From Starkeya sp. ORNL1 (GTDB lineage Bacteria; Pseudomonadota; Alphaproteobacteria; Rhizobiales; Xanthobacteraceae): 64,000 nt of DNA. The DNA lies in NCBI RefSeq assembly GCF_012971745.1, contig NZ_CP048834.1, positions 4,712,001 through 4,776,000 of the forward strand, read 5' to 3'. Shown in pieces: positions 1-8,928 of the stretch. A program made the translations under genes and the position numbers. The notes below the pieces were generated by a model that was not told the DNA's origin, did not search any database, and saw nothing but the letters and a program-made list of their open reading frames with translations. Position 1 is the first letter of the stretch, and the number at the start of each line of letters is the position of its first letter.

Positions 1-1
1 T

Positions 2-196
2 TTGCTCGGCTTCTACCGCCGCATCGGCCTGCCCACCAATCTGCGCGAATTGTCCGGCGCTGCCTTTGACGAGGCGCAGGCCGGCCTCATGGCCGAGCGC
101 ACCATGGAAGCCCCGCACACCCAGAAGATGCCTTACCCGGTGACGGCCGAGACCATCGTGGCGGCCATGCTGACGCTGGAAGACCCGACACCCTGA
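2..196 (+). CDS. Glycerol dehydrogenase, C-terminal fragment
   Basis: The window opens inside this gene; 64 codons and a TGA stop at 194-196 are present. The tail reads LLGFYRRIGLPTNLREL, followed near the end by HTQKMPYPVTAE. This matches the C-terminal helical domain of iron- or zinc-dependent glycerol dehydrogenases (GldA type), where a His and a MP(F/Y)PVT segment precede the last helix. Such enzymes oxidise glycerol to dihydroxyacetone with NAD in the cytoplasm. The nucleotide-binding half lies outside the window, so the substrate cannot be checked. An AraC regulator follows 118 nt downstream on the same strand. Confidence 0.6.
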   Translation: MLGFYRRIGLPTNLRELSGAAFDEAQAGLMAERTMEAPHTQKMPYPVTAETIVAAMLTLEDPTP

Positions 197-314
197 GATC
201 TTGCGTCGCCCCTTCGTGACCTGCCCGGCAATCGCGGCGGGCCGGTTGGCGGTGGTGTGGCCAAGTGTCGACTGCTAAAGTAGCATCCAGTTTGCAGCAG
301 TTTTGAGGGACTGG

Positions 315-1121
315 ATGCCCGTGCGCGCCACGCTGCCCATCCATTATGGCCGCCAAGCCGATGGCATGGGCCTTTACTACCACGCCAGCCGCGACCTCGA
401 GGAGCGCGAGCCGCACGGCCACGAAGAGATCCAGGTGACGATCCCGCTGCTGTCGCGCCGGCCGCCGGACCGCGTGGCGTGCGGGCCGATCGAGGTGATC
501 CCGTCCTATGGCGAGCATGCCACCACCTGGGGCGGCAGCCGCGAACTCGTCATCATCCATTTCGCCGCGGAATTTCTCGCCCATTCGGTGGAGCAGCGTG
601 TCGAATTCGCCGGCCGCGGCATCAAGGTGGCGAAGGACGATCCCTTCATCTCGCGCATTGGCGTGACCATACGCGACGAGATCCATTCCACCGGCGACGT
701 CGAGACCGTGCTGCTGACGACGCTCGGCACCATCCTCGCCGGCTATATCTACAAGGGCGTGTCGCACGGCGGCGGCAAGCCGTCTGCCGAGTATATGACC
801 TTCGAGCAGACACGGCGCGCGGTCGAGCTCATCAATGACGCGGTGGGCCGGCAGCTGTCGCTGTACGAGATCGCCTCGACGCTGGGCCTGAGCCAGTGGC
901 ATTTCGCCCGGCAGTTCCGCAAGACCACCGGCCTGTCGCCCTACCAGTTCTTCATGCGTGCCCGGGTCGAGCGTGCCCGCGGCCTGCTCGAGGACGGCTG
1001 CTCGATCTCGGAAGCCGCGGTCGCCACCGGCTTCGCCGACCAGAGCCACCTGCACCGCTATTTCATCCGCTACACCGGCAAGACGCCGGGCGATGTGAGT
1101 CGCGGTATCCGGCGCTCCTGA
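315..1121 (+). CDS. AraC family transcriptional regulator
   Basis: A 268-residue regulator. The N-terminal half has a cupin-like sensor: histidines around HGHEEIQVTIP, then a beta-rich stretch. The last 100 residues carry two helix-turn-helix units, seen as SLYEIASTLGLSQWHFARQF and SISEAAVATGFADQSHLHRY, and end in the usual F..Y.G.TPG segment. ATG 315 is preferred over an in-frame TTG at 303 because the protein then begins like its family. It lies 118 nt after the glycerol dehydrogenase gene and converges on the histidine kinase gene. The ligand is unknown; control of the upstream dehydrogenase is possible but only an inference. Confidence 0.85.
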   Translation: MPVRATLPIHYGRQADGMGLYYHASRDLEEREPHGHEEIQVTIPLLSRRPPDRVACGPIEVIPSYGEHATTWGGSRELVIIHFAAEFLAHSVEQRVEFAGRGIKVAKDDPFISRIGVTIRDEIHSTGDVETVLLTTLGTILAGYIYKGVSHGGGKPSAEYMTFEQTRRAVELINDAVGRQLSLYEIASTLGLSQWHFARQFRKTTGLSPYQFFMRARVERARGLLEDGCSISEAAVATGFADQSHLHRYFIRYTGKTPGDVSRGIRRS

Positions 1122-1139
1122 GGGATCGACCGAAAATTC

Positions 1140-1240
1140 CAACAGGCCCTCGTCCCCGGACCTGATCCGGGGATCCAGCCGATCCGCATGTACCCGGTTG
1201 AAGTCCGGATCCACGGGTCAATCCCGGGGATGATGGTGGA
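1140..1240. repeat. Palindromic intergenic element
   Basis: Between the convergent AraC and histidine kinase genes. TCCCCGGA at 1153-1160 and TCCGGGGA at 1166-1173 form a perfect 8-bp stem with a 5-nt loop. Further copies of GGATCCA and a CCCGGGGATGAT end follow to 1235. The make-up resembles small palindromic repeats common in rhizobial intergenic DNA and could also act as a bidirectional terminator. Confidence 0.5.
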
Positions 1241-1275
1241 ACGGCGGCTCCTTCAACGGATAGGCGAACTCGGAG

Positions 1276-3333
1276 TCATCCGACGTGGAGGTCGTTGACC
1301 GCCTTTTGCAGCTCGCGGAGGCTGAAGGGCTTGTTGATCAGGGCGACGCCCTTTTCCATGCCGGCGATATCCGCATAGCCCGTCGTCATCAGGATGCGGA
1401 TATCGTCCTTCTCGGCGCGGGCGGCGCGGGCGAGTTCGGTGCCGGTCATGCGCGGCATGGCCTGATCGGTCACGATCACGTCGATGGAGCGCTCGCGCCG
1501 CAATATGTCCAGCGCCTGCGGGCCGGACATTGCCGAGAACACGTTGTGGCCAAGCTCCTCCAGCATCGCCACCGTGTTCATCAGTACCAGCATGTCGTCG
1601 TCGACGGCGATGACATTCATCTTTGGCTGCGAATTCGGCACCCATGGCTGACCGTCCACCTGCGCGCCGTCAAGCTCGACCTCGTGCCTGGCGGTCCGCA
1701 GCCAGATCTCCGCGCTGGTCCCTTCGCCGAACTTGCTCTTCAGCATGAGCCGACCGCCGGACTGTTCGGCCAGCCCATGGACCATCGACAGGCCGAGGCC
1801 GGTTCCCTTGCCGGGACCCTTGGTCGAGAAGAAGGGTTCGACGGCGCGGGCCAGGGTTTTCTCGTCCATGCCGGTTCCGGTGTCGGTGACAGTGACGCAG
1901 ACATAGTCTCCGGCGGCGAGGTTCCGCCTGTCATCCTCCCGCACCCGTTGGGAGTGGCCCGAAATCCTGATGGTGCCGCCATCCGGCATGGCGTCGCGGG
2001 CATTCAAGGCGAGGTTGAGCAGAGCGGATTCCAGATGATTGGGATCGGTGTCCGCCTTCGGCAGCGCGAGAGGAAACTCCGTCCGCACCGTGATGCGTGG
2101 CCCGATCGAGCGCCTGAGCAGGTCGGTCATGCCATGGACCAGTTCCAGCAGGTCGGTCGGCTGACGCTCCATCTCCTGGCCGCGGGCGAACATCAGCATG
2201 CGCTGGGTGAGCGCGGCGCCGCGCTGGGCAGCATGCTCGGCATTCTCGATCAGCGGCAGGACACTGGAGTCCTGCGGCAGCCGCCGGCGCGTGAGCTCCA
2301 AGCTGCCGAGGATCGCCATGAGCAGGTTGTTGAAATCGTGGGCGATGCCGCCCGTCAGCTGGCCGATCGCCTCCAGCTTCTGCGACTGCACCAGTGCCTC
2401 GCGCGCGACCTCCAGCGAGCGCTGGGTCTCGACCTTCTCGGTGACGTCCCGGGTGACCTTGGCAAAGCCCAGCAACTCGCCGGCTTCGTCGCGAATGGCG
2501 TCGATGATGACATGCGCGATGAAGGTGGTTCCATCCTTGCGGACGCGAACCCCTTCCCGCTCGAAGCGTCCTTCGGTAGCGGCTATCGCCAGGCTGCGCT
2601 GCGGTTCGCCTTTGGCGCGATCCTCCTCGGTGTAGAATCTGGAGAAATGCTGCCCGACGATCTCCCGGGCCGCATATCCCTTGATGCGCTGGGCGCCGGC
2701 ATTCCAGTTGGCGACGATGCCGTCGGGGTTGAGCATGAAGATGGCGTAGTCGGTTACGCCCTGGACCAGCAGGCGGAACTGCTCCTCGCTGCGCCGCAAT
2801 TCCTCCTCGGCGCGCCGGCGCTCGGTCAGGTCGCGCGTGACTTTCGCGAAGCCGATGAGCTCGCCATGGGGGCCGATGATCGGATCGATGATGACGTTGG
2901 CCCAGAAGCGGGCGCCGTCCTTCCGCACCCGCCAGCCCTCGGCTTCGAACCGGCCCTCATTGGCGGCGGTGGCGAGCGCCCGCTGCGGCACGCCGGCGGC
3001 GCGGTCCTCATCGGTATAGAAGCGCGAGAAATGCTCCCCGAGAATCTCTGCCGCCTCATAGCCCTTGAAGCGTTCCGCCCCCTTGTTCCAGCTCGTCACG
3101 ATGCCGGCCGGGCTGAGCATGTAGACCGCATAATCGGTGATGGCATCGACCAGGAGGCGGTACCGGCTCTCCTCGTGCTGGAATGCCTCTTGCCCGAGTA
3201 CGTCGGCTTGCTGCGCAGCCATCATTCTTCTTGCCCCGGAAGAACCCATCGAACTCTGCGAAACGTTTGATGTAGCGGATAGTTCCGCGTCGCCAAAGCC
3301 GATGGCTGCTCGAGGTCGCCTGGGCCTGCGCAT
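1276..3333 (-). CDS. Hybrid sensor histidine kinase (PAS-PAS-HisKA-HATPase-REC)
   Basis: A 685-residue cytoplasmic sensor without membrane segments. Two near-identical PAS domains (about 53-175 and 183-300) share the phrases VDAITDYA/VQGVTDYA and HFSRFYT. A HisKA box GGIAHDFNN follows, with phospho-acceptor His about 332. The ATPase has an N box NLALNARDAM and G boxes DTGTGMDE and GKGTGLGLSM. A C-terminal receiver domain (about 573-685) carries the acceptor Asp in VIVTDQAMP. The ATG at 3331-3333 overlaps the stop of the upstream ABC gene by one base (TGATG), implying translational coupling; an internal ATG at 3249 is an alternative start. PAS ligand unknown. No separate response regulator is adjacent. 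Confidence 0.85.
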   Translation of the reverse strand: MRRPRRPRAAIGFGDAELSATSNVSQSSMGSSGARRMMAAQQADVLGQEAFQHEESRYRLLVDAITDYAVYMLSPAGIVTSWNKGAERFKGYEAAEILGEHFSRFYTDEDRAAGVPQRALATAANEGRFEAEGWRVRKDGARFWANVIIDPIIGPHGELIGFAKVTRDLTERRRAEEELRRSEEQFRLLVQGVTDYAIFMLNPDGIVANWNAGAQRIKGYAAREIVGQHFSRFYTEEDRAKGEPQRSLAIAATEGRFEREGVRVRKDGTTFIAHVIIDAIRDEAGELLGFAKVTRDVTEKVETQRSLEVAREALVQSQKLEAIGQLTGGIAHDFNNLLMAILGSLELTRRRLPQDSSVLPLIENAEHAAQRGAALTQRMLMFARGQEMERQPTDLLELVHGMTDLLRRSIGPRITVRTEFPLALPKADTDPNHLESALLNLALNARDAMPDGGTIRISGHSQRVREDDRRNLAAGDYVCVTVTDTGTGMDEKTLARAVEPFFSTKGPGKGTGLGLSMVHGLAEQSGGRLMLKSKFGEGTSAEIWLRTARHEVELDGAQVDGQPWVPNSQPKMNVIAVDDDMLVLMNTVAMLEELGHNVFSAMSGPQALDILRRERSIDVIVTDQAMPRMTGTELARAARAEKDDIRILMTTGYADIAGMEKGVALINKPFSLRELQKAVNDLHVG

Positions 3334-5336
3334 CAGGTCTGCGCCGCCTTCTTCGCCGGCGACCTTCGGCGACGGAGGAGCCGGCCAATCAGCCGGGACG
3401 AGCCCTTGCGCGGAATCAGGTTAATGTCGGTGACGAGCTTCGCGCCGCCCTTGCGCCGTTCCAGCACGATCTTGCGGCTGTGGAAGGCCTCCAACTCGAC
3501 ACGATGGGCGACGCTGACGATCGTGGCCTTGGGCAGTTCCGTGGTGAGCATGCCCATCATCTTGTCCTGGCTCTTCTCGTCCAGCGCGGACGTGGCTTCG
3601 TCCAGCACGATGATATCGGGATTGTGCAAGAGCAGCCGGGCGAAGGCGAGCCGCTGCTTTTCGCCGCCGGACAGGGTCTGGTCCCAGGGCGCGTCCTCCT
3701 CGATCTTTTCCTTCAGATGGCCGAGGCCGACCTTGTCGAGCGCCGCGCCGATCTGCTCCACGCTCCAGTCCTCGGCGGCGCCCGGATAGGTGGCCGCCCG
3801 CCGCAATGTGCCAGTGGGCACATAAGGCTTCTGCGGCAGCATGAAGAGCCGCCGGTCGGGATGGAGGTTCACGCTCCCGCCGCCCCAGGGCCACAGCCCT
3901 GCAATGGCGCGCACCAGCGTACTCTTGCCGCTGCCGGAGGCCCCGGCCACCAGAACCCGCTCGCCCGGCCCAATCACCACCTCGGTCTCGCCCACCACTG
4001 CCGTGCCGTCGTCGAGGGTGACGGACAGGTCGCTGAGGCTCAGAATCGCCTTGCCTTTGGTCTCCTCGCGCCTGATCCGGCCGATCCCCTCGCCGAGTTC
4101 CGCCCGCTCCAGCCCGTCCAGCGACATCATCAGCGAGGCGATGCGGCGCGCGCAGGCGTTCCAGTCGGCGAGGCGCGGATAATTGTCCACCAGCCAGCCG
4201 AACGCGGTCTGTACGATGGTGAAGGCCGAGGCCGCCTGCATCACCTGGCCGAGCGTCATTGAGCCATCGAGGTATTTCGGGGCGCAGAGCAGGATCGGCA
4301 CCACGGGGGCGATCAGGCTGGAGCCCTGCGAGACGAAGGTCGTGCGCATATGCTGCCCGGCAAGGCGCGCCCATTGCCTGAGCACGTTGGAGAAGGTCCG
4401 GTCGATCCCCTCGCGCTCTTCCTGCTCGCCGCCGAGCAGGGCAATGCTCTCGCCGTTCTCGCGCACCCGGGTCAGCACGTAGCGGTAATCCGCTTCCGCC
4501 TGGTTCTTGCCCTCGGACACCTCGACGAAGCTGCGGCCGATGATCAGGATGGAGCCGGAGGCGACGGCGGCGTAGAGCACCGCCGCGATCACCAGGAAGC
4601 CCGGTATGGTGAAGGTGGATCCGCCAAGCGTCAGCGTGAGCGCGCCGCCGATGGTCCACAGCACGACGATGAAGGTGGCGGCGGAGAGCAGGGCGGAGGT
4701 CACCCCGGCGATGAAATCCACCGGGGAATCCGTGGCGACCCGCAGGTCTTCCGCGATGCGGTATTCCGGATTGTCGTGATCGCCGCTGACGAGGTTGAGC
4801 TGGTAGTAGCGCCCGCTTGCGAGCCAGCGCGACACCACGGCGTTGGTCAGCCAGGCCCGCCAGCGGCGCTGCATCCCCATGCGCGCATACACCTGAGCGA
4901 CGCCGAGCAGCACGCTGGCGATGGCGAGCGGGAAGAACACTGCGGTCAGGAACAGGACGGTGGAGGAATCGCGCTTCTCGATGCCGTCGAAGATCGCCCG
5001 GTTCCAGACATTGATGCCGTATTGCAGGCCGACATAAGCGACGATTAGGAGCAGCAGCCCGATCGTGAACACCCAGGCGAGCCGATCACCCTTGCGTCCC
5101 CAATAGCCGCGGGCACTGATCCAGAAGCGCGTCAGCAGATAGGCCTTGCGCAGGCGCTCGACTTCCTCGGGCGGCAGTTCTTCGTCGGGCTCGATAGCTT
5201 CCGGCGGAGGAGGCTCTACGGGGCCGCCGTCCTCGGCTACCACGTCGGCAAGTTCCGACGTATTGGCAGGCTCGGAATTCTCCGGGGATTGGGATGTCTT
5301 CGAGGACGGCTTGGGCGTGGCGGTGACGGTGCTCAT
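3333..5336 (-). CDS. Fused ABC transporter permease/ATPase (YddA/SbmA-like)
   Basis: A 667-residue half transporter. Residues 1-60 are a Pro/Glu-rich cytoplasmic extension. About six membrane helices follow (from WVFTIGLLLLIVAYVGLQYG onward) in the pattern of the ABC_membrane_2 family that includes YddA, Rv1819c and BclA. The nucleotide-binding domain has Walker A GASGSGKST, signature LSGGEKQR and Walker B IIVLDEATSALDE, all intact. Relatives import or export peptides, cobalamin-like compounds or lipids; the substrate here is open. It is cotranscribed with and translationally coupled to the kinase downstream, so the pair may form a sensing/transport unit similar in logic to peptide-resistance modules. 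Confidence 0.85.
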   Translation of the reverse strand: MSTVTATPKPSSKTSQSPENSEPANTSELADVVAEDGGPVEPPPPEAIEPDEELPPEEVERLRKAYLLTRFWISARGYWGRKGDRLAWVFTIGLLLLIVAYVGLQYGINVWNRAIFDGIEKRDSSTVLFLTAVFFPLAIASVLLGVAQVYARMGMQRRWRAWLTNAVVSRWLASGRYYQLNLVSGDHDNPEYRIAEDLRVATDSPVDFIAGVTSALLSAATFIVVLWTIGGALTLTLGGSTFTIPGFLVIAAVLYAAVASGSILIIGRSFVEVSEGKNQAEADYRYVLTRVRENGESIALLGGEQEEREGIDRTFSNVLRQWARLAGQHMRTTFVSQGSSLIAPVVPILLCAPKYLDGSMTLGQVMQAASAFTIVQTAFGWLVDNYPRLADWNACARRIASLMMSLDGLERAELGEGIGRIRREETKGKAILSLSDLSVTLDDGTAVVGETEVVIGPGERVLVAGASGSGKSTLVRAIAGLWPWGGGSVNLHPDRRLFMLPQKPYVPTGTLRRAATYPGAAEDWSVEQIGAALDKVGLGHLKEKIEEDAPWDQTLSGGEKQRLAFARLLLHNPDIIVLDEATSALDEKSQDKMMGMLTTELPKATIVSVAHRVELEAFHSRKIVLERRKGGAKLVTDINLIPRKGSSRLIGRLLRRRRSPAKKAAQT

Positions 5337-5487
5337 GCCCGAACAACGGAGCAGGAAATCCGAAGGTTCCGTGGGTGGGAAGCGTCAGCGGTACGGCGTG
5401 CTCGTGCCGGCGCCGACAGTGTGCCGACGACCGCTGTTCTCCCACCGCGGGATCGATCACATATTGGAAGTCGGCGTTGGATGGGGC

Positions 5488-6201
5488 TTATGGTTTGAAT
5501 TCCCACGCTTGGAGTTTCTTCCGAGCCGTTCCGAAATTGCCGACCTGGTAAATCGACAAGGCTGCCGGCGAGAAGCTGAACGCATCGAATGGTTCGGCGA
5601 TCATCTTCTTGAGATAGCTCGGCTCTGCCACACCGACGGTAACGTGAGGTATGAGTTTCTTGCCGCTCGAGTCCGGCACATAATGGGTCACGTAGTTGAT
5701 CGTCGGCTTGTTGATGCCTGGATCTTCCGCGGTGGTGAAGAATGCAGCCGCGGTCCCCGTCTTGGAAGTAAAAGGGGCAACGGCATCAATGAGTTTCTTC
5801 TGAAACTTGATGAGCTCGTCGGTCGGCTTGATCAGGATCACCGTCAAGCCGGCTTTGTCCCAGACGACAAAATCATACTTGAACGCCGTCAGTGTCCATC
5901 CGGCCGGGTTCTCCTTGGCAAGGACGTCGCCAACCGCGGCATAGACCTTGTCGAGGTCTGCATTCTTGACGAAGCGCTGCAACATCGTGATGTGCGGGCG
6001 GTGCGTTGCATCCAAAGCGTAGCCCTTCGGGTAAGCTTCACGCAGGCGGGCATTGGCGGCCTCGGCGTGCCGGATCATCGTAGCGTCCGGCTCCAGCGCT
6101 ATGTCTATGGCCGTAACCGCGTTTTCTTGCGCTATTGCCGAGCCAAGCATCAAGCTGAAGCCCGTTGCCAGCGCTGCTAAATACTTTAGATAAATTTGCA
6201 T
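5488..6201 (-). CDS. Exported 2H phosphoesterase (LigT/2'-5' ligase-like)
   Basis: A 237-residue protein with a cleavable signal peptide (KYLAALATGFSLMLGSAIA, cleavage about 24/25). Two HxT motifs, HRPHITML near residue 69 and IPHVTVGV near 188, mark the 2H phosphoesterase fold, whose members hydrolyse 2',3'-cyclic phosphates or related bonds. An exported location is unusual for the family and suggests a periplasmic nucleotide or phosphodiester substrate. ATG 6201 is backed by an AAGGAG ribosome site eight bases upstream. It reads towards the ABC transporter gene 151 nt away. Confidence 0.7.
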   Translation of the reverse strand: MQIYLKYLAALATGFSLMLGSAIAQENAVTAIDIALEPDATMIRHAEAANARLREAYPKGYALDATHRPHITMLQRFVKNADLDKVYAAVGDVLAKENPAGWTLTAFKYDFVVWDKAGLTVILIKPTDELIKFQKKLIDAVAPFTSKTGTAAAFFTTAEDPGINKPTINYVTHYVPDSSGKKLIPHVTVGVAEPSYLKKMIAEPFDAFSFSPAALSIYQVGNFGTARKKLQAWEFKP

Positions 6202-6751
6202 GGTGAAGCTCCTTATTGGGAAGAGCTAGCTCGACAGCGCAAGAGCGGTGGATACTCTCGCAAGATGGTGTCTCTCTTTGCGGGCTCGTCTTGTTAAGGA
6301 AAATCAAGCGTCGCTGATGGCTTTCGCCCGTACTCAAGGTCTTTCCAGCGCAGGCACCATATAATCGCACGTAGTCACAAACAAGTCTTCCTTCGCGGAA
6401 GCTGGCGGCTTGAGCGCGTAAGCTGTTCTTACCAAATATCGGATCCGGCTATTGGCGACATCTTCTATCGACGCGCCGACGTCCGTTCTGGTTGAAGGCG
6501 GTTGGCTGATTTGTTTCCCGACGGGAGAACCGCGCCTCCATCGGCGACCGTGGTCGCCCCGGCGGCATGGAGGTAGCGTCGATACGTGCAGGACGCAAGG
6601 CAGTGCAGCCAAATTCAAAGTGATTTTATGGTCAATAATGCCACAAAATTCTTCGCATTATCCCAGGTCGGCACTCTGAACATTTACGAACACTGCATTC
6701 CGTGGCAAATATTGAGCGGGTTCGGCACGACACGTTCTGGAGGACGTTGCC
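6202..6751. other. Divergent intergenic region, no gene supported
   Basis: A 550-nt gap between the divergent phosphoesterase and fascin-like genes. The reading frames in it lack ribosome sites and recognisable composition. The region must hold both promoters; it is less G+C-rich near 6600-6720. I saw no clear operator or RNA structure. Confidence 0.5.
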
Positions 6752-7819
6752 ATGAGGCCGATTCCGTTCTTGAACGCTGCACTCGTCGCTGCTGCCCTGT
6801 TGCTGCCGGATGCCATCCCGGCCAACGCCCAGCAGCCCAATCTCACTTTCTTTCCCGGTGCGTTCGCGATGCGCACGCCCAAGGGCTTCTATGTCACCGC
6901 GCTCAGCGGCGGTGGCCGGCCGAGCGAGCCAAGTGTGATCACCAGCGCCACCAAGGCGGATGCCTGGGAGAAGTTCAGGCTGGCGGTGATGAGCAATCAG
7001 CCGACGCACGACAAGGTGTTCCAGACCATGAGCGGCAACTTCCTCACCGCGGTGAGCGGCGGCGGGCGTACCTCGGATGTGCTGCACACCGATGCCACGC
7101 TGGCGAGGGGCTGGGAGCAGTTCCGGGTGCTCGACCTTGGCGCGAATGGCGGCACTGCGCCGACCTATTTCGCGCTTCAGGCCCTGAATGGCGGCTATGT
7201 CACCGCCGTCGGGCAGGGCGGCAAATATGAGGACGCCATCCATACCGACGCCCGGCAGATCGGCTCCTGGGAATATCTCAGGCTGGTGAAATGCGGCGAT
7301 CTCGGTGATGGCTACCAGTACACCATCATCACCCCGAAGAACCAGGTTCTCACCGCAGTGGACGGCGGCGGCAAGGATAGCGGCGACACCATCGTCGAGG
7401 GCTACTGGCCTGGCGACACGCCGGACCGGGCATGGGCACGGTTCAAGTTCATCCGCCAGGCCGACGGCTCCTATGGCCTGCAGACGGCGAACGGGGTGAA
7501 CTACCTCACCGCACTCGGCGGCGGAGGGCAAGTCCAGAAATACCTGCCGCCGGATTGCGGCTTCCCCGGTGCGTGCATCTCCGGAACTTCCACCATCTTC
7601 CATACCGACGCGACGCAGGTGCGCGGCTGGGAGAAGTTCAAATTGGTCGATCGCGGCAACTGCACCTACACGATCCAGACCACCAGCGGATTCTTCGTGG
7701 GAATCTTCCAGGATTCCGACGGGCACTGGTTGATGACGACGCGCCGAACCCAGAACACCGAGAACGAGAGCTTCCAGCTCGTAATGTATGGCCTCGCCTC
7801 ACCCATCGTCCTGCATTAA
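6752..7819 (+). CDS. Secreted fascin-like beta-trefoil repeat protein
   Basis: A 355-residue protein with a signal peptide (cleavage after ANA, residue 26). The mature part is a chain of about five repeats of roughly 50 residues. Each has a (Y/F)(V/L)TA(V/L)(S/G)GGG core, then HTDAT and a W(E/A)(K/Q)F(R/K)(L/V) closing phrase; examples are GFYVTALSGGG, GNFLTAVSGGG and NYLTALGGGG. This is the signature of fascin/actin-crosslinking beta-trefoils (and related agglutinin-type modules), which bind proteins or carbohydrates. A TGGAGG ribosome site precedes the ATG. Its TAA and the stop of the convergent LysR gene share the sequence TTAA at 7816-7819. Ligand unknown. Confidence 0.7.
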   Translation: MRPIPFLNAALVAAALLLPDAIPANAQQPNLTFFPGAFAMRTPKGFYVTALSGGGRPSEPSVITSATKADAWEKFRLAVMSNQPTHDKVFQTMSGNFLTAVSGGGRTSDVLHTDATLARGWEQFRVLDLGANGGTAPTYFALQALNGGYVTAVGQGGKYEDAIHTDARQIGSWEYLRLVKCGDLGDGYQYTIITPKNQVLTAVDGGGKDSGDTIVEGYWPGDTPDRAWARFKFIRQADGSYGLQTANGVNYLTALGGGGQVQKYLPPDCGFPGACISGTSTIFHTDATQVRGWEKFKLVDRGNCTYTIQTTSGFFVGIFQDSDGHWLMTTRRTQNTENESFQLVMYGLASPIVLH

Positions 7820-8751
7820 CCCGCCGCCTCGTGCGCCGCCTGCGTGTCCAGCAGCAGGCGCATGAGCACTTGCGCGCTCGGCGGCAGCGGGCGGTCCTTG
7901 AGCGACACCAGCGAGAAGATGGTGTCGTAGGCCAGCGCCTCGGCGTCGCCGACCTCGACCAGCGCGTACATGTGGGAGAGCGCCTTCGCATAATGGCAGG
8001 GCAAATAGCCGACGAAATGGCCGGCGGCGAGCAGCGTCGCCACTGCCTCCAGGCCGAAGGCGACGGCGCTGCGCTGGAGCTTCAGGCGGCGTGCCAGCAT
8101 CTGGGTGCGCTGGTCATTGGTGCGCATCACCACCGCATAGCCGTCCCGGGCGAGCTCACCGAGGCGCACCGGCGGCGCGCCCGCACGCGCCGCGGCGTAG
8201 AGCCGGAACGCCTCGTGGAAGATCGAGCGGAATTCAAGCCGCTCGTGGCCGGGCGTGGCACCGGTGATGCCGAGATGGAAATGCCGCTCGGCAATGCCGT
8301 TCAGCAATTCGTTCGGCAGCTTGATCGAGAGGTGCACCCGCACGTCGGGCGCCAGTTCGCGGAACTTCGCCAGCGCCTTGGCGAGGGCGGATTGCGGGTT
8401 CGACAGGCAATTATCGGCGATCGCCACATGCAGGTCGCCGGTCATCACATTGCGGGCGAGGTTCAGCTCGTGACGGATGACGTCGAGCGTGTCGCTGGCG
8501 CTGACTGCGGCGTGGAGCGCGCGCTGGCCGAACTCGGTCAATTCGAAGCCGGCCGGGCCGCGGAAGCACAGGCGGGCGCCGAGCCTTATCTCCAGGCTTT
8601 GGAGATGCCGGCTGATGGTGGAGCGCTCCATGCCGAGCGCGGTCTCCGCAGCGGTTAAACCGCCGGCCTCGGCAACACTGCGAAAGATACGCAGCAGCCG
8701 GAGATCGCTTTCGGTAAGCGGTGGTACCGCTGTCGATGTCCTCTGGTCCAT
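7816..8751 (-). CDS. LysR family regulator
   Basis: A 311-residue LysR protein. The N-terminal winged helix (LRIFRSVAEAGGLTAAETAL and MERSTISRHLQSLEIRLG, residues 20-70) is typical, followed by a substrate-binding-protein-like effector domain. It is transcribed divergently from the ureohydrolase/ABC operon, the classic arrangement for a LysR activator of a catabolic operon, so a guanidino compound or an amino acid is the likely co-inducer (inference). A TGC-N11-GCA dyad lies just upstream of its start. Confidence 0.88.
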   Translation of the reverse strand: MDQRTSTAVPPLTESDLRLLRIFRSVAEAGGLTAAETALGMERSTISRHLQSLEIRLGARLCFRGPAGFELTEFGQRALHAAVSASDTLDVIRHELNLARNVMTGDLHVAIADNCLSNPQSALAKALAKFRELAPDVRVHLSIKLPNELLNGIAERHFHLGITGATPGHERLEFRSIFHEAFRLYAAARAGAPPVRLGELARDGYAVVMRTNDQRTQMLARRLKLQRSAVAFGLEAVATLLAAGHFVGYLPCHYAKALSHMYALVEVGDAEALAYDTIFSLVSLKDRPLPPSAQVLMRLLLDTQAAHEAAG

Positions 8752-8753
8752 GT

Positions 8754-8770
8754 TGCATATCCTACAAGCA
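8754..8770. promoter_or_regulatory. Candidate LysR binding dyad
   Basis: TGC at 8754-8756 and GCA at 8768-8770 are separated by 11 nt, the geometry of LysR-type boxes. It sits in the 5' leader of the LysR gene within the divergent promoter region, fitting autoregulation. Short motif, so chance occurrence is possible. Confidence 0.3.
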
Positions 8771-8928
8771 TGGTTTCACCCTGCGTTATTCTTAAGCAGG
8801 TTCTTCCTGAATATTCTAGTGAGGTGCAAGAGGGCTATCCGTGAGCTGTCCGGGAGCTGTCGATGCGCTCATTTTACAGGCAGTTGCCAAAACAAATGGC
8901 ATTTGCCGGGATGCATTTCGGAGGCCCC

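Noticed and set aside
8752-8928. Guanidine riboswitch before the ureohydrolase operon
   Set aside because: I found neither the ACGR repeats nor a paired stem set of the known guanidine riboswitch classes; LysR control explains the layout.
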